Assembly (NCBI RefSeq): GCF_004682045.1
Contig: NZ_QUZT01000071.1
Location: forward strand, 1 to 33,711
DNA: 33,711 nt
Direction: 5' to 3'
Origin: Pseudomonas nabeulensis
GTDB taxonomy: Bacteria > Pseudomonadota > Gammaproteobacteria > Pseudomonadales > Pseudomonadaceae
Shown one piece after another: positions 8,649-16,393 of this stretch. The translations under genes and the position numbers were made by a program. The notes beneath the pieces are model-generated. The model made no database searches and had not been told where the DNA came from. It was given only the letters and a program-made list of their open reading frames with translations. How positions within the stretch are numbered: the first letter of the stretch is position 1; the number at the start of each line of letters is the position of its first letter.

Positions 8649-8834
8649 TCATGAGCGGCACCTGGGCAGGTGAGCGTCTTCGAGCAGGCATGGGAGTGGC
8701 GAGGTGATCAAGAGGCCGGTGGCTGAAGCGTCAAGAATATTGACCGCAGCACCCGCTGGGACACAGGAGGTTGGGACGCTGGAACAGGCCTGTCTGAAGC
8801 AGGCAACGACGCCAAGTGGAGGCAGGCGACACAT
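8649..8834 (-). pseudogene. spuA: Probable remnant of spuA (gamma-glutamyl-GABA hydrolase)
   Basis: A 61-codon frame starting at ATG 8834 begins MCRLPPLGVVACFRQ. This resembles the start of SpuA/PauD/PuuD class I amidotransferases, whose N-terminus reads like MSRLPLIGVTAC in Pseudomonas and PVIGVVMC in E. coli PuuD (from memory). About 20 residues later ILDASATGLLITSP resembles the conserved ILDALDGLLFTGSPSN stretch of those enzymes, with the intervening part shortened. The frame then stops. The catalytic Cys, His and Glu regions, about 180 residues, are absent. In P. aeruginosa spuA lies exactly here, ahead of spuB and divergent from spuI. Position, strand and both motifs agree, but no alignment was run. 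Confidence 0.6.
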
Positions 8835-9112
8835 GAAGCACCCCGGTATTATTGCTGTTATGGGTTTGAATCGAGCTTAGCCTTGTTCATTTTTTTACAC
8901 AACACCCCCGTAAAAAATACAACACGGCCCGCTCAAGCCCGCGAGTCCTACAGCGTTTACAGCGGAAAAATCGCCCCAAAAAGCCCCAAAAATGCCGTTG
9001 CAGCGCTTTTTTAGGGCAAAAAAGGCCTTGCTTGACTTCGGCATGCCGTTCGGGTTGACTGAAACCAGAAAAGATCAATGATTGATATTTTTAACAACAA
9101 AGGTGTTGCATC
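8835..9112. other. Divergent spu control region
   Basis: This is the rest of the 609-base gap between spuB and spuI. It holds no convincing gene. It is AT-rich towards spuI, with a perfect 13-base palindrome at 9074-9086 and the spuI ribosome-binding site AAAGGTG just before ATG 9113. It presumably carries the spuI promoter and the promoter that once served spuA and now serves the shortened spuB operon. I could not place -35/-10 boxes with confidence. Confidence 0.5.
9074..9086. promoter_or_regulatory. Palindromic candidate operator before spuI
   Basis: ATCAAT-G-ATTGAT is a perfect inverted repeat ending 26 bases before the spuI start codon. The position suits a repressor site. Polyamine catabolism in Pseudomonas is controlled by the PuuR-like repressor PauR, which is a possible binder, but I cannot confirm its consensus here. 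Confidence 0.4.
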
Positions 9113-10489
9113 ATGTCGGTACCCCCGCGTGCCGTTCAGCTTAACGAAGCGAACGCGTTCCTTAAGGATCATCCTGAGGTTCTGTACGTAGACCTTCTAA
9201 TTGCGGATATGAATGGTGTGGTGCGCGGCAAGCGCATTGAACGTACCAGCCTCCACAAGGTTTACGAGAAGGGCATTAACCTGCCTGCCTCTTTATTTGC
9301 CCTGGATATCAACGGCTCGACGGTGGAAAGCACCGGCCTGGGCCTGGACATCGGTGATGCTGACCGAATCTGTTATCCCATCCCCGACACCCTGTGCAAT
9401 GAACCCTGGCAAAAGCGCCCTACCGCGCAACTGCTGATGACCATGCACGAACTGGAAGGTGAACCTTTCTTCGCCGATCCGCGCGAAGTGCTCCGCCAAG
9501 TTGTAAGCAAATTTGACGACCTCGGTCTGACCATCTGCGCCGCCTTCGAGCTTGAGTTCTACCTGATCGACCAGGAGAACGTGAACGGCCGCCCACAACC
9601 GCCCCGCTCGCCGATCTCCGGCAAACGCCCGCACTCGACACAGGTCTACCTGATCGACGACCTCGACGAATACGTCGACTGCCTCCAGGACATCCTGGAA
9701 GGTGCCAAAGAGCAAGGCATCCCCGCCGACGCCATCGTGAAGGAAAGTGCCCCGGCGCAGTTCGAAGTGAACCTGCACCACGTCGCCGACCCGATCAAGG
9801 CCTGCGACTACGCGGTACTGCTCAAGCGCCTGATCAAGAACATCGCCTACGACCATGAGATGGACACCACCTTCATGGCCAAGCCTTACCCAGGCCAGGC
9901 AGGCAACGGTTTGCACGTGCACATTTCGATCCTGGACAAAGACGGCAAGAACATCTTTGCCAGTGAGGATCCCGAGCAGAACGCCGCATTGCGTCACGCA
10001 ATCGGCGGTGTGCTCGAGACCCTACCCGCCCAAATGGCGTTCCTGTGCCCCAACGTCAACTCCTACCGTCGTTTCGGCGCACAGTTCTACGTGCCGAACT
10101 CGCCGTGCTGGGGCCTGGATAACCGCACCGTGGCGCTTCGCGTACCGACCGGCTCGGCCGACTCCGTACGTATCGAACACCGCGTGGCCGGTGCCGATGC
10201 CAACCCTTACTTGCTGATGGCCTCGGTACTGGCAGGCGTGCATCACGGCCTGACCAACAAGATCGAGCCAAATGCGCCGGTGGAAGGCAACAGCTACGAG
10301 CAGAACGAACAGAGCCTGCCGAACAACCTGCGCGACGCCCTGCGCGAGTTGGACGACAGCGAGGTGATGGCCAAGTACATCGATCCTAAATACATCGATA
10401 TCTTCGTCGCCTGTAAGGAAAGTGAGCTGGAAGAGTTTGAGCATTCCATCTCTGACCTTGAGTACAACTGGTATCTGCATACCGTCTAA
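9113..10489 (+). CDS. spuI: Gamma-glutamylpolyamine synthetase SpuI (glutamine synthetase family)
   Basis: Second glutamine synthetase-like ligase of the locus, 458 residues, expected to gamma-glutamylate putrescine or related amines (PauA1/PuuA type). Features are DLLIADMNGVVRGKRI in the N-terminal domain, the metal-binding ELEFYLID, KESAPAQFEVNLHH, the PGQAGNGLHVHIS region, NSYRRF and EHRVAGADANPYLLMA. It is a diverged paralogue of spuB, which is transcribed away from it. AAAGGTG precedes the ATG. A strong intrinsic terminator follows 19 bases after the stop, so it is a single-gene unit. Which polyamine each paralogue prefers cannot be read from sequence. Confidence 0.92.
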   Translation: MSVPPRAVQLNEANAFLKDHPEVLYVDLLIADMNGVVRGKRIERTSLHKVYEKGINLPASLFALDINGSTVESTGLGLDIGDADRICYPIPDTLCNEPWQKRPTAQLLMTMHELEGEPFFADPREVLRQVVSKFDDLGLTICAAFELEFYLIDQENVNGRPQPPRSPISGKRPHSTQVYLIDDLDEYVDCLQDILEGAKEQGIPADAIVKESAPAQFEVNLHHVADPIKACDYAVLLKRLIKNIAYDHEMDTTFMAKPYPGQAGNGLHVHISILDKDGKNIFASEDPEQNAALRHAIGGVLETLPAQMAFLCPNVNSYRRFGAQFYVPNSPCWGLDNRTVALRVPTGSADSVRIEHRVAGADANPYLLMASVLAGVHHGLTNKIEPNAPVEGNSYEQNEQSLPNNLRDALRELDDSEVMAKYIDPKYIDIFVACKESELEEFEHSISDLEYNWYLHTV

Positions 10490-10508
10490 ACGGTGGTTGC
10501 AATAAAAA

Positions 10509-10541
10509 ACGCCTCAGGCTTTTGGTCTGGGGCGTTTTTTT
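10509..10541 (+). terminator. Intrinsic terminator of spuI
   Basis: ACGCCTCAG (10509-10517) pairs with CTGGGGCGT (10527-10535), allowing one G-U pair. The loop is 9 bases and a run of seven Ts follows (10535-10541). It lies 19 bases after the spuI stop. Confidence 0.9.
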
Positions 10542-10573
10542 GTGGGTTTCTTCCGGGAGACCGAGTTGACCTT

Positions 10574-10660
10574 ATCGGGAGCAAGCCCCCTCCCACATTT
10601 GACCGAGTTCCAACTTTGGAATGCAGTCAAATGTGGGAGGGGGCTTGCTCCCGATGGCGG
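10574..10660. repeat. Back-to-back REP pair with 29-bp perfect arms
   Basis: ATCGGGAGCAAGCCCCCTCC...TTTGA at 10574-10602 is perfectly repeated in reverse at 10627-10655. The 24-base spacer itself contains TTCCAA/TTGGAA. It sits between the spuI terminator and the tetR-type gene. The core has GGGAGCAAG in place of the GGGGGCAAG seen in other copies here. Confidence 0.9.
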
Positions 10661-10719
10661 TCTGGCAGACAACGCTGGTTCCTGCTCATACAATGCCCCC
10701 TGCCTTGTAGGAGACTTCC

Positions 10720-11349
10720 ATGACCACCCGCTCCGCCGCCCCTCGCAAACCCCGCGCCCGCAGCCAGGCCAGGATCGACGCGATCCTCGATGCCGCCCGC
10801 ACCTTGCTGGCCGCCGAAGGCGTGGCGAGTTTGTCGATCTACAGCGTGGCCGAGCGGGCGCAGATTCCACCGTCGTCGGTGTATCACTTTTTCGCCAGTG
10901 TGCCGGCCTTGCTGGAAGCGCTGACGGCCGATGTACACGCGGCGTTCCGCGCAGCCATCCAGGCGCCTATCGAGCATGAATCACTCAAGCACTGGCGGGA
11001 CCTGTCCTGCATCGTCGAACAACGCATGCTCACCATTTATGAACAGGACGCCGCCGCCCGCCAGTTGATCCTGGCCCAGCATGGGCTGACCGAAGTGACT
11101 CAGGCGGATCGTCAGCATGACCTGGAACTGGGTGATCTGATGCTGGCTGTGTTCAACCGCCACTTTGAAGTGCCGACACTGCCAAGCGATGTGGATGTGT
11201 TTGCGTTGGCGCTGGAGTTGAGCGATCGCGTGTATGCGCGTTCAGTGCATCAGCATGGGCTGATCACGCCGCGGATGGCGGAGGAAGGGATGCGGGTGTT
11301 TGATGCTTACGTCGGGCTCTATTTACCGACGTATTTGCCCAAGCGTTGA
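10720..11349 (+). CDS. TetR-family transcriptional regulator
   Basis: DNA-binding repressor-type protein of 209 residues. The N-terminal tail is basic (PRKPRARSQAR). The helix-turn-helix follows at about residues 17-62 (IDAILDAARTLLAAEGVASL, then IYSVAERAQIPPSSVYHFFASVPALLEAL), the usual TetR arrangement with a Tyr-His-Phe recognition helix. The C-terminal ligand domain is all-helical and unassigned. AGGAG precedes the ATG. It lies between spuI and the convergent end of the ssu operon. In P. putida I recall a TetR gene beside ssuF, so control of sulfonate genes is possible, but the spu genes are equally near. The ligand is unknown. Confidence 0.85.
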   Translation: MTTRSAAPRKPRARSQARIDAILDAARTLLAAEGVASLSIYSVAERAQIPPSSVYHFFASVPALLEALTADVHAAFRAAIQAPIEHESLKHWRDLSCIVEQRMLTIYEQDAAARQLILAQHGLTEVTQADRQHDLELGDLMLAVFNRHFEVPTLPSDVDVFALALELSDRVYARSVHQHGLITPRMAEEGMRVFDAYVGLYLPTYLPKR

Positions 11350-11373
11350 GTTTTGTGGTGGCTGGGTGGGCCT

Positions 11374-11447
11374 CATCGGGGGCAAGCCCCCACCCACATT
11401 TTGAATGTATTCACAGTTCAAAAGTGGGAGGGGGCTTGCCCCCGATG
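11374..11447. repeat. Back-to-back REP pair between tetR and ssuF
   Basis: ATCGGGGGCAAGCCCCCACC (left copy, with an A for the usual T) and the reverse copy GTGGGAGGGGGCTTGCCCCC flank a short spacer with TTTTGAA/TTCAAAA arms. It lies between two convergent genes and may help end both transcripts. Confidence 0.9.
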
Positions 11448-11463
11448 GCGTCCTCAAGGGCAA

Positions 11464-11679
11464 TCACAATTTAGCGATCGACACCTCAGTCGATTTCACA
11501 AACGCAATCACTTCACTGCCAATCACCAATTCCAGCTCTTTGACCGAGCGCGTGGTGATCACCGACGTCACGATGCCCGACGCAGTCTGCACGTCGATTT
11601 CCGACAGCACGTCGCCTTCGACGATTTCCTTGATGGTGCCTTTGAACTGGTTACGCACGTTGATGGCTTTAATAGTCAT
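11464..11679 (-). CDS. ssuF: TOBE-domain molybdopterin/oxyanion-binding protein SsuF
   Basis: Small single-domain Mop/TOBE protein of 71 residues (MTIKAINVRNQFKGTIKEIV, then TSVITTRSVKELELVIGSEV). Mop-like proteins bind molybdate or related oxyanions as oligomers in the cytoplasm. In P. putida the last gene of the ssuEADCBF operon encodes such a protein and is reported to be needed for sulfonate use, which fits the position here, 28 bases after ssuB. Its exact role in sulfur metabolism is unresolved. The ATG is preceded by a purine-rich AGAGAG. A REP pair follows the stop. Confidence 0.88.
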   Translation of the reverse strand: MTIKAINVRNQFKGTIKEIVEGDVLSEIDVQTASGIVTSVITTRSVKELELVIGSEVIAFVKSTEVSIAKL

Positions 11680-11707
11680 GTTGTTCTCTCTTCATGGGAC
11701 AAGTGAG

Positions 11708-12514
11708 TTATTGAGCCCAACGCAATTGCGTAGGCAGCGGTGAAACAGGTTCAGGTTCCGGCGGCGTGCCGGGCAGCGACAACACACGGTTGAGGACTTC
11801 GGCTTCCAGCGCGGCCAGGCGGTGCGAGCCACGTACCCGAGGGCGTGGCAGCTCGACGTGCAGGTCGAGGCCGATTTCGCCGTCTTCGATCAGGATGACC
11901 CGGTCGGCAATCGCCACGGCTTCGCTGACGTCGTGGGTCACCAGCAACACGGTGAAGCCGTGCTTTTGCCAGAGGTTTTCGATCAGTTGCTGCATCTCGA
12001 TACGGGTCAGGGCATCCAGGGCGCCCAACGGCTCGTCAAGCAGCAGCAGGCGCGGCTGGTGGATCAGCGCACGGGCCAGGGCCACGCGTTGCTTCTGGCC
12101 ACCGGACAGCGCCGCTGGCCATTCATTGGCCCGCTCGGCCAGGCCGACCGCTTCCAGGGCTTCCAGCGCTTTGGGGCGCCAGTTGCCTTTGAGGCCCAGG
12201 CCCACGTTGTCGATGATCTTTTTCCACGGCAGCAGGCGCGCCTCCTGGAACATCAACCGCGTGTCTTCAATCGCTTCGCTCAGCGGTGCGGAACCGGCCA
12301 GCAGTTCGCCGCCGCTGGCTTTGTCGAGGCCGGCCAGCAGGCGCAGCAAGGTGCTTTTGCCGCAACCGCTGCGACCGACCACGGCCACAAACTGGCCCGC
12401 CGGAATATGCAGGTCAATGTCCTTGAGTACTTCACGGGCGCCAAAGGCTTTGCGCAATTTGCGCACGGCCAGGGGAATACCTTTGAGCAGGCGCGGGGGT
12501 TGTTGAGCTGTCAT
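11708..12514 (-). CDS. ssuB: Aliphatic sulfonate ABC transporter ATP-binding protein SsuB
   Basis: ATPase of the alkanesulfonate importer, 268 residues. Walker A is GRSGCGKST (47-55), the signature LSGGQ (136-140), Walker B LLLLDE (157-161) and the switch histidine His194 (VTHDVSEAV). The MFQEARLLPW stretch after the Q-loop is characteristic of the SsuB/TauB nitrate-sulfonate subfamily. The start codon overlaps the ssuC stop (ATGA at 12511-12514), so the two are coupled. The C-terminal tail is proline-rich and variable. Confidence 0.95.
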   Translation of the reverse strand: MTAQQPPRLLKGIPLAVRKLRKAFGAREVLKDIDLHIPAGQFVAVVGRSGCGKSTLLRLLAGLDKASGGELLAGSAPLSEAIEDTRLMFQEARLLPWKKIIDNVGLGLKGNWRPKALEALEAVGLAERANEWPAALSGGQKQRVALARALIHQPRLLLLDEPLGALDALTRIEMQQLIENLWQKHGFTVLLVTHDVSEAVAIADRVILIEDGEIGLDLHVELPRPRVRGSHRLAALEAEVLNRVLSLPGTPPEPEPVSPLPTQLRWAQ

Positions 12515-13299
12515 GCCGCACCTCCTTTATTTACTTGATACGCCGGGTGCCAGCGCAGCCACACACGCTCCAGGCCACGGGCGGCCAGATCGGCCAGCTT
12601 GCCGAGGATGGCGTACATGACGATGGCCAAGACCACCACGTCGGTTTGCAGGAATTCACGGGCGTTCATTGCCAGGTAGCCGATGCCGGAGCTGGCCGAA
12701 ATGGTTTCCGCCACGATCAGCGTCAGCCACATAAAGCCCAGGGCAAAACGCACCCCCACCAGGATCGACGGCAGCGCGCCCGGCAGGATCACCTGGCGGA
12801 ACAGGCTGAACCCGGACAAGCCGTAGCTGCGCGACATTTCCACCAGCGCCGGGTCGACGTTGCGGATGCCGTGGTAAGTGTTCAGGTAGATCGGGAACAG
12901 CGTGCCGAGGGCGACCAGGAAGATCTTCGCCGTCTCGTCGATGCCGAACCACAGGATCACCAGCGGGATCAGCGCCAGGTGCGGCACGTTGCGGATCATC
13001 TGCACCGAACTGTCCAGCAGGCGCTCGCCCCATGTGGACAGGCCAGTGATAAAGCCCAGGGCCAAACCGATGCTGCCACCGATCACGAACCCAAGGCCCG
13101 CACGCCAGCCGCTGATCGCCAGGTGCGTCCAGATCTCGCCGCTTGCGACCAGATTGACGCCCGCCTCAATCACCGCGCTCGGCGCCGGCAAAATGCGCGT
13201 CGACAACCAACCCGCCGACACCGACAACTGCCACACCGCCAGCAATAAAATCGGCAGCACCCAGGGCGCCACGCGATGGCTCAGTTTTTCATAGTCCAT
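12511..13299 (-). CDS. ssuC: Aliphatic sulfonate ABC transporter permease SsuC
   Basis: Membrane permease of the SsuABC importer, 262 residues, with about six hydrophobic helices. The coupling loop near residues 155-185 contains VEMSRSYGLSGFSLFRQVILPGALP, the EAA-like motif of the SsuC/TauC group. GAGG precedes the ATG at 13299. It lies 8 bases after ssuD and overlaps ssuB by four bases, a compact operon. In this family a homodimer of SsuC pairs with two SsuB. Confidence 0.95.
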   Translation of the reverse strand: MDYEKLSHRVAPWVLPILLLAVWQLSVSAGWLSTRILPAPSAVIEAGVNLVASGEIWTHLAISGWRAGLGFVIGGSIGLALGFITGLSTWGERLLDSSVQMIRNVPHLALIPLVILWFGIDETAKIFLVALGTLFPIYLNTYHGIRNVDPALVEMSRSYGLSGFSLFRQVILPGALPSILVGVRFALGFMWLTLIVAETISASSGIGYLAMNAREFLQTDVVVLAIVMYAILGKLADLAARGLERVWLRWHPAYQVNKGGAA

Positions 13300-13307
13300 G
13301 GGCTGCC

Positions 13308-14456
13308 TCAGTTCGCCGACGCAGCTTTGGGAAGGATGTCGTTGGCAACCATCTCGCCGAACGGGCTCACGTAACCGGCGCTTTTCGGCAGCTCGGGACG
13401 TTCGATATCCAGGTGTGGGAACAGCAGTTCAGCGACCCGATACGACTCTTCCAGATGCGGATAACCGGAAAAGATAAAGGTGTCGATGCCCAGCGCTGCG
13501 TATTCCTTTACGCGCTCGGCCACGGTCGGGCCATCGCCCACCAGCGCCGTGCCGGCACCGCCACGCACCAGGCCGACGCCGGCCCACAGGTTGGGGCTGA
13601 CTTCCAGGTTGTCGCGGTTGCCGCCGTGCAAGGCGGCCATGCGTTGCTGACCGACCGAATCAAAGCGCGCCAGGGAGGCCTGGGCACGGGTGATGGTGTC
13701 GTCGTCCAGATGGGAGATCAGTTTGTCGGCGGCTTTCCACGCCTCTTCGTTGGTTTCGCGCACGATCACATGCAAGCGAATGCCGAAGCGCACGGTGCGC
13801 CCCAGCTTCGCGGCCTTGGCCCGAACCTGTTCGATTTTTTCCGCGACAGCCGCAGGCGGCTCGCCCCAGGTCAGCACCATTTCCACTTGTTCGGCAGCCA
13901 GGTCCTGGGCCGCTTCGGAGGAACCACCGAAGTACAACGGTGGGCGCGGTTGCTGGATCGGCGGGTAGAGCAATTTGGCGCCTTTGACGCTGATGTGCTC
14001 GCCGTCGTAGTCCACGGTTTCGCCTTCCAGCACACGGCGCCAGATGCGGGTGAATTCCACCGAGGCCTGGTAGCGCTCTTCGTGGCTCAGGAACAAACCG
14101 TCGCCAGCCAATTCTTCCGGGTCACCGCCGGTCACCAGGTTGAACAACGCGCGACCGCCGGACAAACGGTCCAGGGTCGCAGCCTGCCGCGCGGCCACCG
14201 TCGGGGAAATGATCCCGGGGCGCAGGGCGACAAGGAATTTCAAACGCTGGGTCACCGGGATCAGCGACGCGGCCACCAACCACGAGTCTTCGCAGGAGCG
14301 ACCGGTGGGGATCAGTACCCCGCCGAAGCCCAGGCGATCAGCGGCCTGGGCCACTTGTTGCAGATAACCGTGATCAACGGCGCGAGCGCCTTCGGCGGTG
14401 CCAAGGTAATGGCCGTCGCCGTGAGTGGGCAGAAACCAGAAAATATTGAGGCTCAT
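13308..14456 (-). CDS. ssuD: FMNH2-dependent alkanesulfonate monooxygenase SsuD
   Basis: Cytoplasmic luciferase-like monooxygenase, 382 residues. It cleaves C-S bonds of alkanesulfonates with FMNH2 and O2, giving an aldehyde and sulfite. The N-terminus MSLNIFWFLPTHGDGHYLG and the stretches PTGRSCEDSWLVA, FNLVTGGDPEEL and SGYPHLEESYRVAELLFP are typical of SsuD. The start ATG at 14456 has AGGAGA upstream; a longer reading of 14 codons lacks this. Reduced flavin must come from SsuE, encoded at the head of the same operon. The C-terminal tail continues past the core TIM barrel. Confidence 0.95.
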   Translation of the reverse strand: MSLNIFWFLPTHGDGHYLGTAEGARAVDHGYLQQVAQAADRLGFGGVLIPTGRSCEDSWLVAASLIPVTQRLKFLVALRPGIISPTVAARQAATLDRLSGGRALFNLVTGGDPEELAGDGLFLSHEERYQASVEFTRIWRRVLEGETVDYDGEHISVKGAKLLYPPIQQPRPPLYFGGSSEAAQDLAAEQVEMVLTWGEPPAAVAEKIEQVRAKAAKLGRTVRFGIRLHVIVRETNEEAWKAADKLISHLDDDTITRAQASLARFDSVGQQRMAALHGGNRDNLEVSPNLWAGVGLVRGGAGTALVGDGPTVAERVKEYAALGIDTFIFSGYPHLEESYRVAELLFPHLDIERPELPKSAGYVSPFGEMVANDILPKAASAN

Positions 14457-14481
14457 GGAGTTGTCTCCTGAAGAAGTCGGA

Positions 14482-15450
14482 TTACGGCGCTTTGGCAACG
14501 GCGGCGGGTGGAGTCCAGATCACGTCCTTGATGCTCAAGGGTTTCGGGATCAATTTGAGTTGGTAGAAGGTGTCGGCAATTTTCTGTTGGGCGGCGACCA
14601 CTTCCGGGGTCAGGAACAGCGCGCCATAGCCCTGGCGCTTCACCGAGGTCAGGGTGATGTCCGCCGGCAGGCCGAGCAGCGGTGCGACTTGCTCGGTGAC
14701 TTCCTGGGGGTTGGCCTTGGACCATTCGCCCACGGCGCGCACTTCTTCCACCAAGGCCTTGATCACTTCCGGATGCTTCTCGGCATAGGGTTTGGTGGCC
14801 AGGTAGAACTGATGGTTGTCGGCGATACCGGTGCCGTCACGCAGGGTGCGGGCTTGCAGCTGTTTCTCGGCGGCGGCCTGGTACGGGTCCCAGATGACCC
14901 AGGCATCCACGCTGCCACGCTCGAACGCGGCACGGGCATCGGCGGGCGGCAGGAATACGGTCTGGATGTCGGTGTATTTCAGGCCGGCATCTTCCAGCGC
15001 ACGTACCAGCAGGTAGTGCACGTTGGAGCCCTTGTTGAGCACGACTTTCTTGCCCTTGAGCTCAGCCACGGATTTGATTGGCGAATCTTTCGGCACCAGG
15101 ATCGCTTCGCTGGTCGGCGCTGGCGGCTCGTAGGCGACGTAGAGCAGGTCGGCACCGGCTGCCTGGGCGAACACAGGTGGGGTTTCGCCGGTGACGCCAA
15201 AGTCGATGGAACCGACGTTCAGGCCCTCCAGCAGCTGTGGGCCGCCAGGGAACTCGGTCCACTGCACGTTCACGCCCTGGGCCGCCAAACGCTTCTCCAG
15301 CGTACCCTTGGCCTTGAGCAGCACCAGGGTGCCGTACTTCTGATAACCGATCCGCAAGGTCTCGGCCGCTTGAGCTTGAACAATGGCGCCGAAGGACACA
15401 GCCGCAGCAAACAGTGCGACCAGACCACGACGCAAGATGACAGTGCGCAT
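14482..15450 (-). CDS. ssuA: Periplasmic aliphatic sulfonate-binding protein SsuA
   Basis: Binding protein of the sulfonate importer, 322 residues from ATG 15450 (MRTVILRRGL), which has GGAGAG upstream; a 38-codon longer frame is not supported. The signal peptide ends near VQAQAAE, followed by TLRIGYQKYGTLVLLKAKG, the N-terminal signature of the SsuA/TauA family. QWTEFPGGPQLLEGLNVGSIDFGVTGETPP lines the family's ligand cleft. Order ssuE-A-D-C-B-F is that of the Pseudomonas operon. A gap of about 95 bases to ssuE contains no obvious terminator. Confidence 0.95.
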   Translation of the reverse strand: MRTVILRRGLVALFAAAVSFGAIVQAQAAETLRIGYQKYGTLVLLKAKGTLEKRLAAQGVNVQWTEFPGGPQLLEGLNVGSIDFGVTGETPPVFAQAAGADLLYVAYEPPAPTSEAILVPKDSPIKSVAELKGKKVVLNKGSNVHYLLVRALEDAGLKYTDIQTVFLPPADARAAFERGSVDAWVIWDPYQAAAEKQLQARTLRDGTGIADNHQFYLATKPYAEKHPEVIKALVEEVRAVGEWSKANPQEVTEQVAPLLGLPADITLTSVKRQGYGALFLTPEVVAAQQKIADTFYQLKLIPKPLSIKDVIWTPPAAVAKAP

Positions 15451-15544
15451 GGCGCTCTCTCCAAATAATGCGATGGGGGGTTGGCTGCACCTGCTTGGCC
15501 GTTGGCGGCTGAGTAAGGTGAGTACATCTATGTTTCGGTGAGGC

Positions 15545-16138
15545 TTAAATGCTCCAGCGAGCACTCAACAGACGTTCATTCAACACATTGGGGTCCAGCG
15601 GTTTGGGGCGACGGGCCATGGCGCCGTAAAGCGTTTCCAGGGCCTCATGCAAACGGTGTTCAAGTACCGGCACCAGCTGCGCCTGGGCGCTGCCTTCGCC
15701 GTAGGCGATCTGGCTGTCTTCGGCAAAAATGCCGTGGAGCAATTCCTGGGCCTTTAGCGCCGACAACACGGGCTTCAAGGCGTAGTCCACCGCCAGCATG
15801 TGGGCGATGCTGCCACCGGTGGCCATCGGCAACACGATCTTGTGGGCCAGGGCGCGCTCGGGCAGCAGGTCCAGCACGGTCTTCAGCGCGCCGGAGAACG
15901 ACGCCTTGTACACCGGCGTGGCGATCACCAGGCCATCGGCGTTCGCCACTTGTTGCAAGAGGTCGATGACCTTGGGGCTGTCGAAGCGCGCGTGCAGCAA
16001 GTCCTCAGCCGGGAAGTCCCGTATCTGGTAACTCACCACCTCCACACCTTTGTCTTGCAACCACTGACGGGTTTTTTCCAGCAGCACCCCGGAGCGGGAA
16101 CGCTGGCTGGGACTGCCTCCAAGTGTTACGACCAACAT
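15545..16138 (-). CDS. ssuE: NAD(P)H-dependent FMN reductase SsuE
   Basis: Flavodoxin-fold reductase of 197 residues that supplies FMNH2 to SsuD. The phosphate-binding loop near the N-terminus reads LGGSPSQRSRSGVLLE. VIATPVYKASFSGALKTVLD is the conserved flavin-contact region of the SsuE/NADPH-FMN reductase family. AAGGA precedes the ATG. First gene of the ssu operon; its upstream 250 bases hold AT-rich inverted repeats, then a terminator for lsfA. Expression under sulfate starvation through CysB is known for the family and is not shown directly here. Confidence 0.93.
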   Translation of the reverse strand: MLVVTLGGSPSQRSRSGVLLEKTRQWLQDKGVEVVSYQIRDFPAEDLLHARFDSPKVIDLLQQVANADGLVIATPVYKASFSGALKTVLDLLPERALAHKIVLPMATGGSIAHMLAVDYALKPVLSALKAQELLHGIFAEDSQIAYGEGSAQAQLVPVLEHRLHEALETLYGAMARRPKPLDPNVLNERLLSARWSI

Positions 16139-16212
16139 GCAGGAATTCCTTGAGCAAGTGCCGGCGGTTCGCTGTGTGGCGATGGCGCCAAGATGGAACA
16201 GACCTTATCAGC

Positions 16213-16257
16213 AGATTTATATATCTTTAAATCTTATTTTTTCATGTGTTTATTCTT
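16213..16257. promoter_or_regulatory. AT-rich upstream region of ssuE with inverted repeat
   Basis: AGATTTA (16213-16219) and TAAATCT (16228-16234) form a 7-bp inverted repeat with an 8-base spacer. TTTATTCTT at 16249-16257 is the reverse complement of AAGAATAAA found upstream of lsfA. The stretch is far more AT-rich than its surroundings. It is a plausible activator-binding region for ssuE, 75-120 bases before the start. Confidence 0.4.
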
Positions 16258-16290
16258 AAAATGCATATGCAGATTATTAATCGCCGGGCG

Positions 16291-16315
16291 AAAAAAAAGG
16301 CCGTGAAAACGGCCT
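16291..16315 (-). terminator. Intrinsic terminator downstream of lsfA
   Basis: On the minus strand AGGCCGT pairs with ACGGCCT around a 4-base loop (16298-16315), followed by a run of eight Ts (16291-16298). It ends the lsfA transcript before the ssuE promoter region. The REP palindrome at 16355 lies between the gene end and this terminator. Confidence 0.85.
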
Positions 16316-16354
16316 GAAAACCCCTGCTATGTGAACGTTGAAATGCGATCAAAC

Positions 16355-16382
16355 TGTGGGAGGGGGCTTGCCCCCTCCCACA
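16355..16382. repeat. Collapsed REP palindrome
   Basis: TGTGGGAGGGGGC-TT-GCCCCCTCCCACA, 13-bp perfect arms with a 2-base loop, 11 bases after the end of lsfA. It looks like a REP pair whose middle has been deleted. Confidence 0.88.
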
Positions 16383-16393
16383 TGGGTCCTGCG

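Noticed and set aside
8833..8880. 15-codon frame MKHPGIIAVMGLNRA with GGAGG ten bases upstream, plus strand, before spuI
   Set aside because: It is antisense to the spuA remnant start, and the GGAGG is explained by the reverse of the Leu-Pro-Pro codons. It is far from spuI, with no attenuator hairpin linked to it.
8887..9078. 63-codon minus-strand frame in the spuI upstream region
   Set aside because: Composition is that of AT/C-rich promoter DNA (PKKALQRHFWG-like), with no ribosome-binding site or family resemblance.
10514..10979. Overlapping frames on both strands from 10493 to 10979
   Set aside because: They translate the terminator, REP DNA (SGASPLPHLT) and the antisense of tetR. Similar SGASPLPH strings appear at other REPs.
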